Shown here: positions 1 through 6,918 of the stretch, piece by piece
Layout of the letters: every line of letters begins with the position of its first letter
Position numbering within the stretch: position 1 is the stretch's first letter
Assembly: GCA_035540915.1 (NCBI GenBank)
Contig: DATLFQ010000034.1
Coordinates: 1 to 11,681 of the forward strand
Direction of reading: 5' to 3'
Origin: DATLFQ01 sp035540915
Lineage (GTDB): Bacteria; Actinomycetota; Acidimicrobiia; Acidimicrobiales; GCA-2861595
Length of the DNA stretch: 11,681 nucleotides
The notes under the pieces: generated by a model
Told to the model about the DNA's origin: nothing
The model's database searches: none
The model's input: the letters and a program-made list of their open reading frames with translations, nothing else
Program-made: the position numbers and the translations under genes

Positions 1-3000
1 CGCCCTGGGCCTCGAGGCGCGGCACCCGGCCCACGGGGGCCACGTGCCACATCTGCTCCAAGGTGGCGTGCCAGTCCTTGAGCAGCTCCTCCGCCCGGGG
101 CGAGGCGGTGAGCTCGAAATGGCGCTCCACGAGCCAGCGCAGCTCCTCCACCTCCTCGGCGTCGGGCCGGGCCGCGTTCACCAGCGCCGAGTTGAGGCGG
201 GCGGTGAGGCGGGCCCCCGGGTCCCAGATGTAGGCCTCGCCGCCGGTCATGCCGGCGCCCACGTTGTAGCCGACCGGCCCGAGGATGACGATCGTGCCGC
301 CGGTCATGTACTCGCAGGCGTGGTCGCCCACCCCCTCCACGACCGCGTTGGCACCGGAGTTGCGCACTCCGAAGCGCTCACCCGCGGAGCCGGCGACGAA
401 CAGGTCGCCGCCGGTGGCGCCGTACAGGCAGGTGTTGCCGGCCAGCACCGGCAAGCCGGCGTCGTTGGCGGGTGGCCGGATGATGATGCGACCGCCGCCC
501 ATCCCCTTGCCCACGTAGTCGTTGGCCTCGCCCACCAGGTCGATCTCCACGCCGTGGGTCAGGAACGCGCCGAGGCTCTGGCCGGCCGAGCCGGTCAGGT
601 GGACGACGGCGGTGCCGCTCGGGGCCCGTCCGCCCCACTCGAGGGCGATGGCCCCGCCCAGGGCGGCGCCCACCGTGCGGTCGCGGTTGGTGATCTGGTA
701 CTCGAGGTCCACCACCTCGGCGTCCCACACGGCCCGGAAGGCGTCCGACTCCAGCCGGTCGCCCAGCGCCGACCGGGGCCGTTGGAGCGCCACCCCGGCC
801 ACGAAGCGCCGCGGCGCCGAGCGGTCGGCGGGGGCGGTGATGATCGGGGTCAGGTCGACGGTGTCGGCGCGGGGGTCGCCGCAGCGGCGCTGGCGCAGGC
901 ACTCCACCCGGCCGATGGCCTCGTCGAGGGACCGGAAGCCGAGCTCGGCCAGCAGCCGGCGCACCTCGTCGGCGACGAACATGAAGTAGGCGGCCACGCC
1001 CTCGGGGGTACCGGCGAACTTGGCCCGCAGGTTGGGGCGCTGGGTGGCGATGCCGGTCGAACAGGTGTCGCGGTGGCAGGCGCGCAGCATGATGCAGCCC
1101 TCGGCGATCATGGCCGCCGTGCCGAAGGAGTACTCGTCGGCACCGAGCAGGGCCGCGACCATCACGTCCCGCCCGGTCATGAAGCCGCCGTCGACCCGCA
1201 GGCGGGCACGGTCGCGCAGCCCGTTCTCGACGAGCGCGGCCTGGGTGTCGGCCAGGCCCAGCTCCCAGGGCATGCCGGCGTGCTTGATGGACGACAGAGG
1301 TGAGGCGCCGGTGCCGCCGTCGGCCCCGGAGATGTGCACGACGTCGGCCAGCGCCTTGACCACCCCGGCCGCCACCGTGCCGACCCCGTCCTCGGCCACC
1401 AGCTTGACCGACACGTCGGCGTGGCGGTTGACCTGCTTGAGGTCGAAGATGAGCTGGGCCAGGTCCTCGATGGAGTAGATGTCGTGGTGGGGCGGCGGCG
1501 AGATGAGCGTCACGCCCGGCTGGGTGTGGCGCAGGCCGGCGATCTCCTCGCTCACCTTGTGGCCGGGCAGCTGGCCGCCCTCGCCGGGCTTCGAGCCCTG
1601 GGCCACCTTGATCTGCAGCTCGTCGGCGTAGGCGCAGTACTGCGGGGTGACCCCGAAGCGGCCCGATGCGATCTGCTTGATGCGGCTGTTCTTGTCGCCG
1701 GTGGGCTGGCCACGGGTGGCGAACCGGTAGGCCGCCTCGCCGCCCTCGCCGCAGTTCGAGCGACCTCCGATGAGGTTCATGGCCTCGGCCAGCGTCTCGT
1801 GCGCCTCCCTCGACAGCGACCCGTGCGACATGGCGCCGGTCGAGAACCGCCGGGCGATGGCGGTGACCGGCTCCACCTCGTCGAGGTCGACGGGCGGGCC
1901 GGCCGGGACCAGCTCCAGCAGGTCGCGCAGCGTCGATGCCGGGCGCTCGTTGACCAGGGCGGCGAACTCCGCGTAGAGGTCGTCGCTCTCCCCGGCGATG
2001 GCCCGCTGCAGCTTGTGGGCCATCGCCATGTTCTGCAGGGCGTCCACCACCGTCTTGTCGTGGACGTGGTAGTCGCCCTTGCGCATGGAGCGGTAGTAGC
2101 CGGGGTTGGGCAGCTTGGCCCCGTTGACCGGATCGGGCGGCCAGACGGCCTGCTCGTGGTTGGCCAGGGCGTCCTCGCCCAGGGCCGTCCAGCCCAGGCC
2201 GCCGGTCACCGACGGCGTCCCGGCGAAGCACTGCTCGACCACCTCGGGGCCCAGCCCGACGACCTCGAAGATCTGGGCGCCGCGGTAGGAGTCGACCGCG
2301 GAGATGCCCATCTTCGACATGACCTTCAGCACGCCGTCCTCGGCGGCTGCGTGGAACCGCTCCTGGGCGTCCTGGGACAGCAGGTCGGAGTCCTCGGAGC
2401 TGTCCGCCTCGGCGGCCACGCTGGCCAGGGCCAGGCGGGGGCAGATGGCGTCGGCGCCATAGCCGAGCAGGCAGGCCAGGTGGTGGACGTCGCGAGCGTC
2501 GTCGGCCACCACCACCAGGCTGGTGAGCGAGCGCACCCCGGCCGTCACGAGCGCGTGGTGCACGGCGCCGGTGGCCAGCAGCGAGGGGATGGGCGCCCGG
2601 GACGCGGACGCCGCCCCGTTGTCGAGGACCAGCACGCCGGTGCCGTCCGCCACCAGCTGCCGGGCACGGTGGCACAGAGCCTCCACGCCGGCCCGCAGCC
2701 CGTCGGGGCCGAGGGCGACCGGGAAGGTGGCGTTCAGGCGGGCGGTCCCGAACTCGGCCGTCTCCTCCCGGGACAGCAGCTCGACGGTGGAGGGGTAGAC
2801 GAAGAACGAGTCGAGGGCGAGCAGCCGGGCCGCCTCGGCCGACTCCTCCAGCAGCGGCCGCCGCGGCCCGAGCAGGGTGCGCAGGCTCATGACCAGGCGC
2901 TCGCGCAGGTGATCGATGGGCGGATTGGTGACCTGGGCGAAGCGCTGGCGCAGGAAGTGGTGGACGGGGCGGGCCCGGCCGGCGAAGGCGGGCAGCGGCG

Positions 3001-4429
3001 TGTCGTCGCCCATGGAGAACGTCGGCTCCTTGGCGTCGAGCGCCATCGGCTTGAGCACCATGCGCAACTCTTCGGTGGTGTAGCCGTGGGCCAGCTGGCG
3101 GGCGAGCAGCTCGTCCGCCGCCGGCGGCTCGGTCAGCGGCACGCCGAGCGGGACGCGGCGCAGACCGTCGGCCGCCCAGCGGGCGTAGGGCGCGGCCGCC
3201 GCCAGACGCTCCTTGCACTGCGCGTCGAGGATGGCGCCCCGGGTCGGGTCCACGAACAGCATCTGGCCGGGGCCCAGCCGGCCCCGGGTGACCCGGCCCC
3301 GGCCCGACACGTCGATGGCGCCGGCCTCCGAGCAGCACACCACCAGCCCGTCCTCGCAGATGGCGAAGCGCAGCGGGCGCAGCCCGTTGCGGTCCAGGGC
3401 GGCCCCGACGCCCAGTCCGTCGGTGAAGACGAGCCCGGCCGGGCCGTCCCACGGCTCGACCAGGCAGGCGTGGTAGCGGTAGAAGCCCCGGACCTCCGAG
3501 TCCAGGTCGCGGGCCCCCTCCCACGCCTCGGGGACGAGCATGGCGACCGCGTGGCGGATGTCCCGCCCGCCCCGGACCAGCAGCTCGACGGCGGTGTCGA
3601 GCTGGCCGGAGTCGGAGTCCTCGGCGTTGATCACCGGCCGGAACAGCTCCTCGGGGCCCAGGCCGGCCGCCTCGGTGCCCAGCACCGACCGCGCCCGCAT
3701 GCGGTTGAGGTTGCCGGCGATGGCGTTGATCTCGCCGTTGTGGCACAGCGTCCGGAACGGCTGCGCCCGCTCCCAGGTGGGCAGCGTGTTGGTCGAGAAC
3801 CGCTGGTGGAACAGGGCGAAGGAGGCGGCGAACCGCTCGTCGGCCAGGTCGAGGTAGTACCGGCTCAGCAGGTCGGCGGCGACCAGCCCCTTGTACAGCA
3901 CGGTGCGGAACGAGCAGCTGGCCACGTAGGTGCCGGTCGTGGTGGCCTGGACCCGCCGCCGCAGGCGGTACGTGGCCGCCTCCAGGCTCCGGTCGGTGCC
4001 GCCCGGCTGGCCGGTCGGGGCCAGCACGGCCTGCAGCAGGACGGGGCGGCTGGCCCGGGCCAGCTCGCCCAGGTGCTCGTCGTCGGTGGGAGGCGTGCGC
4101 CAGTCGACCACCGCCAGGCCCTCGGCGGCGGCGGCCTCCTCGAAGGCGGGCCGGGGATCGTCGCCCCGGACGAACAGCGACGCCACGCCGTTGCCCTCGC
4201 CGAAGATCCCGGCCGGGATCGGGGCCAGGATGCCCGAGCCGTCAGAGGTCCGCGAGTCGGCGGCCACGGCGCCGCGGTGCGTCAGGCACGCCAGCCCCGA
4301 GAGGGCGGCCTCGACGATGGCGCGGCTGACCCGGCCTCGGGCGTCGGCGGCGAAGCCAATGCCGCAGGCGTCCAACTCGGGGAAGCGCCGGGGGGGACGG
4401 CGAACGGGTCGCTCGACGGAGCGGATCAT
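1..4429 (-). CDS. gltB: Glutamate synthase large (alpha) subunit, 3' end cut by window edge
   Basis: This subunit makes two glutamates from glutamine and 2-oxoglutarate, using electrons delivered by the small subunit GltD. 1476 codons are present. Known actinobacterial GltB proteins are about 1500 residues, so only a short C-terminal tail should be missing. The start is ATG with GAGG six bases upstream. Cys22 (DACGIGF) is the expected N-terminal nucleophile of the glutamine amidotransferase domain after removal of a 21-residue propeptide. HQRFSTNT (from His208) and CHNGEIN (from Cys229) belong to the same domain. The FMN/synthase domain has SNCGEGGE (Cys893) and the 3Fe-4S ligands Cys1112, Cys1118 and Cys1123 with C-x5-C-x4-C spacing. 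A glycine-rich GXGXG beta-helix domain follows at about 1240-1440. All key residues are present and I see no frameshift. gltD would be expected beyond the left edge, but that is inference. In-frame upstream starts exist (ATG 4507, GTG 4522) but lack a binding site. Confidence 0.97.
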   Translation of the reverse strand, partial: MIRSVERPVRRPPRRFPELDACGIGFAADARGRVSRAIVEAALSGLACLTHRGAVAADSRTSDGSGILAPIPAGIFGEGNGVASLFVRGDDPRPAFEEAAAAEGLAVVDWRTPPTDDEHLGELARASRPVLLQAVLAPTGQPGGTDRSLEAATYRLRRRVQATTTGTYVASCSFRTVLYKGLVAADLLSRYYLDLADERFAASFALFHQRFSTNTLPTWERAQPFRTLCHNGEINAIAGNLNRMRARSVLGTEAAGLGPEELFRPVINAEDSDSGQLDTAVELLVRGGRDIRHAVAMLVPEAWEGARDLDSEVRGFYRYHACLVEPWDGPAGLVFTDGLGVGAALDRNGLRPLRFAICEDGLVVCCSEAGAIDVSGRGRVTRGRLGPGQMLFVDPTRGAILDAQCKERLAAAAPYARWAADGLRRVPLGVPLTEPPAADELLARQLAHGYTTEELRMVLKPMALDAKEPTFSMGDDTPLPAFAGRARPVHHFLRQRFAQVTNPPIDHLRERLVMSLRTLLGPRRPLLEESAEAARLLALDSFFVYPSTVELLSREETAEFGTARLNATFPVALGPDGLRAGVEALCHRARQLVADGTGVLVLDNGAASASRAPIPSLLATGAVHHALVTAGVRSLTSLVVVADDARDVHHLACLLGYGADAICPRLALASVAAEADSSEDSDLLSQDAQERFHAAAEDGVLKVMSKMGISAVDSYRGAQIFEVVGLGPEVVEQCFAGTPSVTGGLGWTALGEDALANHEQAVWPPDPVNGAKLPNPGYYRSMRKGDYHVHDKTVVDALQNMAMAHKLQRAIAGESDDLYAEFAALVNERPASTLRDLLELVPAGPPVDLDEVEPVTAIARRFSTGAMSHGSLSREAHETLAEAMNLIGGRSNCGEGGEAAYRFATRGQPTGDKNSRIKQIASGRFGVTPQYCAYADELQIKVAQGSKPGEGGQLPGHKVSEEIAGLRHTQPGVTLISPPPHHDIYSIEDLAQLIFDLKQVNRHADVSVKLVAEDGVGTVAAGVVKALADVVHISGADGGTGASPLSSIKHAGMPWELGLADTQAALVENGLRDRARLRVDGGFMTGRDVMVAALLGADEYSFGTAAMIAEGCIMLRACHRDTCSTGIATQRPNLRAKFAGTPEGVAAYFMFVADEVRRLLAELGFRSLDEAIGRVECLRQRRCGDPRADTVDLTPIITAPADRSAPRRFVAGVALQRPRSALGDRLESDAFRAVWDAEVVDLEYQITNRDRTVGAALGGAIALEWGGRAPSGTAVVHLTGSAGQSLGAFLTHGVEIDLVGEANDYVGKGMGGGRIIIRPPANDAGLPVLAGNTCLYGATGGDLFVAGSAGERFGVRNSGANAVVEGVGDHACEYMTGGTIVILGPVGYNVGAGMTGGEAYIWDPGARLTARLNSALVNAARPDAEEVEELRWLVERHFELTASPRAEELLKDWHATLEQMWHVAPVGRVPRLEAQG

Positions 4430-4435
4430 GGCGTA

Positions 4436-4439
4436 CCTC
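4436..4439 (-). promoter_or_regulatory. Ribosome binding site of gltB
   Basis: On the minus strand GAGG lies six bases before the ATG at 4429. This supports that ATG over the in-frame ATG at 4507 and GTG at 4522, neither of which has a purine-rich site in front. The resulting 21-residue propeptide before Cys22 is close to the length seen in the mycobacterial enzyme. Confidence 0.6.
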
Positions 4440-4468
4440 GGGTTCTCGGGCCGGACTGTCGTGACCGG

Positions 4469-4505
4469 GGCGCCTTCTCCGTTGAAGGCGAGCGAAGGAG
4501 GCGCC
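4469..4505 (-). promoter_or_regulatory. Strong hairpin in the predicted 5' leader of gltB
   Basis: Read in the gltB sense, the arm GGCGCCTCCTTCG (4505-4493) pairs with CGGAGAAGGCGCC (4481-4469) across an 11-base loop. Twelve of thirteen positions pair: one G-T wobble counts as paired, and one C-A pair is a mismatch. The hairpin lies 40-76 bases upstream of the gltB ATG and downstream of the putative -10 box. No T-run follows it on either strand, so it does not look like an intrinsic terminator. It could be a cis-acting leader element, an mRNA-stability structure or a protein site. I do not recognise it as a known riboswitch class. Confidence 0.5.
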
Positions 4506-4547
4506 ATTGCCGAGCAGTGCACCGCCCCGGGACCTGCTGGGTACCCG

Positions 4548-4553
4548 AGTGTA
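4548..4553 (-). promoter_or_regulatory. Putative -10 box of the gltB promoter
   Basis: TACACT on the minus strand fits the actinobacterial TANNNT -10 consensus. It would start transcription near 4541, within or beside the palindrome GGGTACCC (4539-4546), giving a leader of about 110 bases. No TTGACA-like -35 is visible. The place where it would fall (about 4571-4576) is occupied by the -10 box of the divergent folP gene. Confidence 0.4.
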
Positions 4554-4571
4554 GCGGCGCGGCCCGCCCGC

Positions 4572-4577
4572 TACCGT
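4572..4577 (+). promoter_or_regulatory. Putative -10 box of folP, leaderless type
   Basis: TACCGT lies nine bases before the GTG start at 4587. The folP start has no Shine-Dalgarno sequence. The same arrangement is seen at hrcA (TACAAT, nine bases, GTG), and both starts share the bases CCAGTGCT. Transcription would begin at or just before the start codon. Confidence 0.5.
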
Positions 4578-4586
4578 CGCCGTCCA

Positions 4587-5420
4587 GTGCTCCTGCGCCT
4601 CGGCTCCCGGTCCTACGACGTCGCCACCCGGGCTCTGGTCATGGGGATCCTCAACCGGACGCCCGACTCCTTCTACGACCGGGGCGAGCACTTCGACCTG
4701 GCCCGGCTGGTGGACCGCGCCGCCGCCTTGGTCGAGGCGGGCGCCGACCTCCTGGACGTCGGCGGGGTGAAGGCGGGGCCCGGCCCCGAGGTCGCTGCCG
4801 CGGAGGAGGTGGACCGGGTGGTGCCGGCGGTCGAGGCGCTGGTGGCCCGCTTCGACCTCCCCGTCTCCGTCGACACCTGGCGGGCCGTGGTCGCCGGTGC
4901 CGCCTTCGACGCGGGGGCCTGCGTCGGCAACGACATCAGCGGGTTCGCCGACCCCGACTACCTGGCCACCGCGGCCAAGGCCGACGCGACGGTGGTGGCC
5001 ACCCACATACGCCTGTTGCCCCGCATCCCCGACCCGGCCCCGCGCTACGACGACGTCGTCGCCGAGGTCTGCGACTACCTGGTGACGCGGGCCCGCCAGG
5101 CCGAGGCGGCCGGGATGGGAGCCGGGCGCATCGTGGTCGACGCCGGGCTCGACCTGGGCAAGACGCCCGACCAGTCCGTCGCCCTGCTGGGCGCGTCGAG
5201 CCGGCTGGCCGCCCTCGGCTACCCGCTGCTGCTGTCCGCCTCGAACAAGCCGTTCCTGGGCGCCCTGCTCCACCTGCCCGTCGACCGGCGGAGCGACGCC
5301 AGCCTGGCCGCCGCCGCTCTCGGGGTCACGCTGGGCTGCCGGATCGTGCGGGCCCACGACGTCGGCGGGACCCGCCGGGTCTGCGACACCCTCGCCGCCG
5401 TCCTGGAGGCCGGCCGGTGA
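4587..5420 (+). CDS. folP: Dihydropteroate synthase family protein, FolP2-like
   Basis: The family joins p-aminobenzoate to the pterin pyrophosphate in folate synthesis, on a TIM-barrel fold. The 277-residue product aligns so well that family positions keep E. coli numbering: Asn115, Asp185 (in DAGLDLGK), Lys221, Arg255 and His257. Two parts differ. The first loop reads ILNRTPDSFYDRG (21-33) instead of the usual NVTPDSFSDGG, and the pyrophosphate loop reads DVGGVKAGPG (57-66) instead of GGESTRPG, so the usual arginine is lost. Lys221 sits in SASNK rather than the common G-x-SRK. NRTPDSFYD and VGGVKAGPG are, to my recollection, hallmarks of mycobacterial FolP2, which has not been shown to replace true dihydropteroate synthase. 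I therefore call the family with confidence and the reaction with doubt. The GTG start lies nine bases behind a TANNNT box. The gene is divergent from gltB and 124 bases before holA. Confidence 0.9.
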   Translation: MLLRLGSRSYDVATRALVMGILNRTPDSFYDRGEHFDLARLVDRAAALVEAGADLLDVGGVKAGPGPEVAAAEEVDRVVPAVEALVARFDLPVSVDTWRAVVAGAAFDAGACVGNDISGFADPDYLATAAKADATVVATHIRLLPRIPDPAPRYDDVVAEVCDYLVTRARQAEAAGMGAGRIVVDAGLDLGKTPDQSVALLGASSRLAALGYPLLLSASNKPFLGALLHLPVDRRSDASLAAAALGVTLGCRIVRAHDVGGTRRVCDTLAAVLEAGR

Positions 5421-5445
5421 GGGCGGCCGCACCGGTTCGCCACGC

Positions 5446-5529
5446 GCCGGGAGGGCAGGGGCCCTACCGGGCGCGGCGGGCGTGCGGGGAGCCGGGAGGG
5501 CAGGGGCCCCACCGGGCGCGGCGGGCGTG
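5446..5529. repeat. Two tandem copies of a 39-base G+C-rich repeat
   Basis: Copies at 5446-5484 and 5491-5529 match at 38 of 39 positions, with a six-base spacer between them (period 45). The single difference is T5465 versus C5510. It falls in the four-base loop of a small GCCC-N4-GGGC hairpin inside each copy, so the stem is unchanged. The block fills most of the folP-holA gap. No -10-like box is visible in that gap, so holA may be read through from folP. Confidence 0.85.
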
Positions 5530-5533
5530 TTCC

Positions 5534-5539
5534 GAAGGA
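5534..5539 (+). promoter_or_regulatory. Ribosome binding site of holA
   Basis: GAAGGA lies five bases before the GTG at 5545. The in-frame ATG at 5563 has no usable site at proper distance, because its AGGA is only one base away. The site therefore favours the GTG. Confidence 0.6.
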
Positions 5540-5544
5540 ACCGG

Positions 5545-6519
5545 GTGCCCGCCGCCATAGGAATGAACGCCTGGCTGGTCCGGGGGGACGACCCGGTGCT
5601 GGTCGGCGAGGCGGCTCGGGCCCTGCTCCACGAGCTGAGCGGCGGCGACCCGCTGTCCGTCGAGGAGCTGGCCGGCGACGACACGGTCACCGTCGGGACC
5701 ATCGTCGAGACCTGCCAGACGCCGCCGTTCCTGGGCGACCGCCGCGTGGTGCTGGCGCGCGACGTGGCCCGCTTCGACGGCGAGGCGCTGGGGCCGCTGC
5801 TGGCCTGGCTGGCCGAACCGCTGCCCACCACCCGCCTGGTGATGACGGCCGGTCCGGGGCGCCTCAGTGTGAAGCTGGCCAACGCGGTGAAGAGGGTGGG
5901 CGCCGTGGTGGACACCGCTCCGGGCCAGAGCAGCCGGGACCGGGCCGGCTGGCTGGATCGGCGCCTGGCCGAGGCGCCGGTCCGCCTCGACCGCGACGCC
6001 GCCCGCCAGCTGGGTGATCACCTCGGCGAGGACGTGGGCCGCCTGTCCGCCCTGCTCGAGACGCTGGCCGCTGCCTACGGCCCGGGCGCCCGGGTGGGCG
6101 TGGCGGAGCTGGAGCCCTACTGGGGCGGCGCCGGAGGGGTGCCCCCCTGGGACCTCACCGACGCCGTCGATCGGGGCCGGGCGGCCGACGCCCTGCGCCT
6201 GCTCCACCGGATGGTGGACGGCGGCGGGCGCCACCCGCTGGAGCTGATGGCCACCCTGCACCGCCACTACGGCGCCATGCTGCGTCTCGACGGCGCCGAG
6301 GTGGCGGGGGAGAAGGGGGCGGCCGAGCTGGTGGGCATGGCGCCCTACCCGGCCAAAAAGGTGCTGGAGCAGTCCCGCCGGCTCGGCTCGGCCAAGGTGG
6401 GCCGGGCCGTCGAGCTGCTGGCCGCGGCCGACGTCGACGTGCGGGGGGCCAGCGGCCTGCCTGCGATCGTGGTCCTGGAGATCCTCCTCGTCCGCCTGTG
6501 CGGGCTGGCCCGGCGGTGA
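5545..6519 (+). CDS. holA: DNA polymerase III delta subunit
   Basis: The delta subunit belongs to the clamp-loader complex and opens the beta sliding clamp during replication. The 324-residue product has the usual family length. Family signatures seen are TPPFLGDRRVV in the N-terminal domain, the LGEDVGRLSALLETL helix region in the middle, and the C-terminal collar-like segment with PAKKVLEQSRRL and AAADVDVRGASG. As in the family, I see no P-loop, since delta does not bind ATP itself. I chose GTG 5545 over ATG 5563 because of GAAGGA five bases upstream. Starting at 5563 would remove only six residues. The gene converges on rpsT, with a hairpin in the 79-base gap, which matches the holA/rpsT neighbourhood known in other Actinobacteria. 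Confidence 0.92.
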   Translation: MPAAIGMNAWLVRGDDPVLVGEAARALLHELSGGDPLSVEELAGDDTVTVGTIVETCQTPPFLGDRRVVLARDVARFDGEALGPLLAWLAEPLPTTRLVMTAGPGRLSVKLANAVKRVGAVVDTAPGQSSRDRAGWLDRRLAEAPVRLDRDAARQLGDHLGEDVGRLSALLETLAAAYGPGARVGVAELEPYWGGAGGVPPWDLTDAVDRGRAADALRLLHRMVDGGGRHPLELMATLHRHYGAMLRLDGAEVAGEKGAAELVGMAPYPAKKVLEQSRRLGSAKVGRAVELLAAADVDVRGASGLPAIVVLEILLVRLCGLARR

Positions 6520-6527
6520 CAGCTGGC

Positions 6528-6553
6528 GAGGTCGTCGCGGGAAGCGCGACCTC
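6528..6553. terminator. Hairpin between convergent holA and rpsT, likely terminator
   Basis: GAGGTCG (6528-6534), a one-base bulge and CGC pair with GCG CGACCTC (6544-6553) around the loop GGGAA. It starts eight bases after the holA stop. On the plus strand it is followed by the weakly T-rich GTCTTCT. On the minus strand there is no T-run, so termination of rpsT at this site is less certain. Confidence 0.6.
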
Positions 6554-6598
6554 TGCGCCGTCTTCTGACAACCGCTGCCGCCGGGCGAGCGGCCGCCG

Positions 6599-6868
6599 TC
6601 AGCTGCTGGCGGAGGTGCGGGCCAGGCGGCGCATCAGGCGGGACTTGCGGTTGGCCGCCTGGTTCTTGTGGATCACGCCCTGCGAGGCAGCCCGGTCCAG
6701 CCGCTTGACGGCCAGGCGCAGCGCCTCGGCCTGGTTCTCGGCCCCCGACTCGGCGGCCGAGACCGCGTTCTTCACGCGCGTCTTCAGCTCGGAGCGCACG
6801 GACTTGTTGCGCACCCGGCGACGCTCGTTCTGAAGGTTGCGCTTGATCTGGCTCTTGATGTTGGCCAC
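6599..6868 (-). CDS. rpsT: 30S ribosomal protein bS20
   Basis: bS20 is a primary binder of 16S rRNA in the small ribosomal subunit. The 89-residue, strongly basic product begins MANIKSQIKRNLQNERRR and contains the typical KSVRSELKTRVKNAV and KRLDRAASQGVIHKNQAANRKSRLMRRL segments. Its length is normal. The start is GTG at 6868, fixed by the conserved ANIKSQ beginning. No Shine-Dalgarno is present. A TAGCCT box ends nine bases upstream, so the mRNA is probably leaderless or nearly so. The gene converges with holA and diverges from lepA across only 50 bases. Confidence 0.97.
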   Translation of the reverse strand: MANIKSQIKRNLQNERRRVRNKSVRSELKTRVKNAVSAAESGAENQAEALRLAVKRLDRAASQGVIHKNQAANRKSRLMRRLARTSASS

Positions 6869-6877
6869 GGTCGGGCC

Positions 6878-6883
6878 AGGCTA
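6878..6883 (-). promoter_or_regulatory. Putative extended -10 box of rpsT
   Basis: On the minus strand TAGCCT is directly preceded by TGC (an extended -10, TGN-TANNNT) and lies nine bases before the GTG start. No ribosome binding site lies between. Its -35 position overlaps the -10 box of divergent lepA. Confidence 0.55.
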
Positions 6884-6902
6884 GCAGTCGCCACCCGGCT
6901 CC

Positions 6903-6908
6903 TACGAT
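6903..6908 (+). promoter_or_regulatory. Putative -10 box of lepA, overlapping an upstream ATG
   Basis: TACGAT fits TANNNT and lies ten bases before GTG 6919. The in-frame ATG at 6907 overlaps the last two bases of the box. If this box is used, that ATG is not transcribed and translation must begin at 6919. Confidence 0.45.
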
Positions 6909-6918
6909 GGCCGGCGAA

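Noticed and set aside
378..3746. A 1122-codon open frame on the minus strand inside gltB
   Set aside because: It is a different frame from the one carrying all glutamate synthase motifs, and its translation is Arg/Pro/Gly-rich noise.
4469..4505. Intrinsic terminator between gltB and folP
   Set aside because: The genes are divergent, so no transcript should end here, and no T-run follows the stem on either strand.
5446..5529. Possible CRISPR array
   Set aside because: There are only two copies, the spacer is six bases and no cas genes are present. It is a simple tandem repeat.
1334..5560. A 1408-codon open frame on the plus strand running opposite gltB and through folP
   Set aside because: It is the antisense shadow of gltB and an out-of-frame pass through folP, kept open by the extreme G+C content. 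Its composition (Gly, Arg, Ala, His, Gln rich) resembles no protein family.
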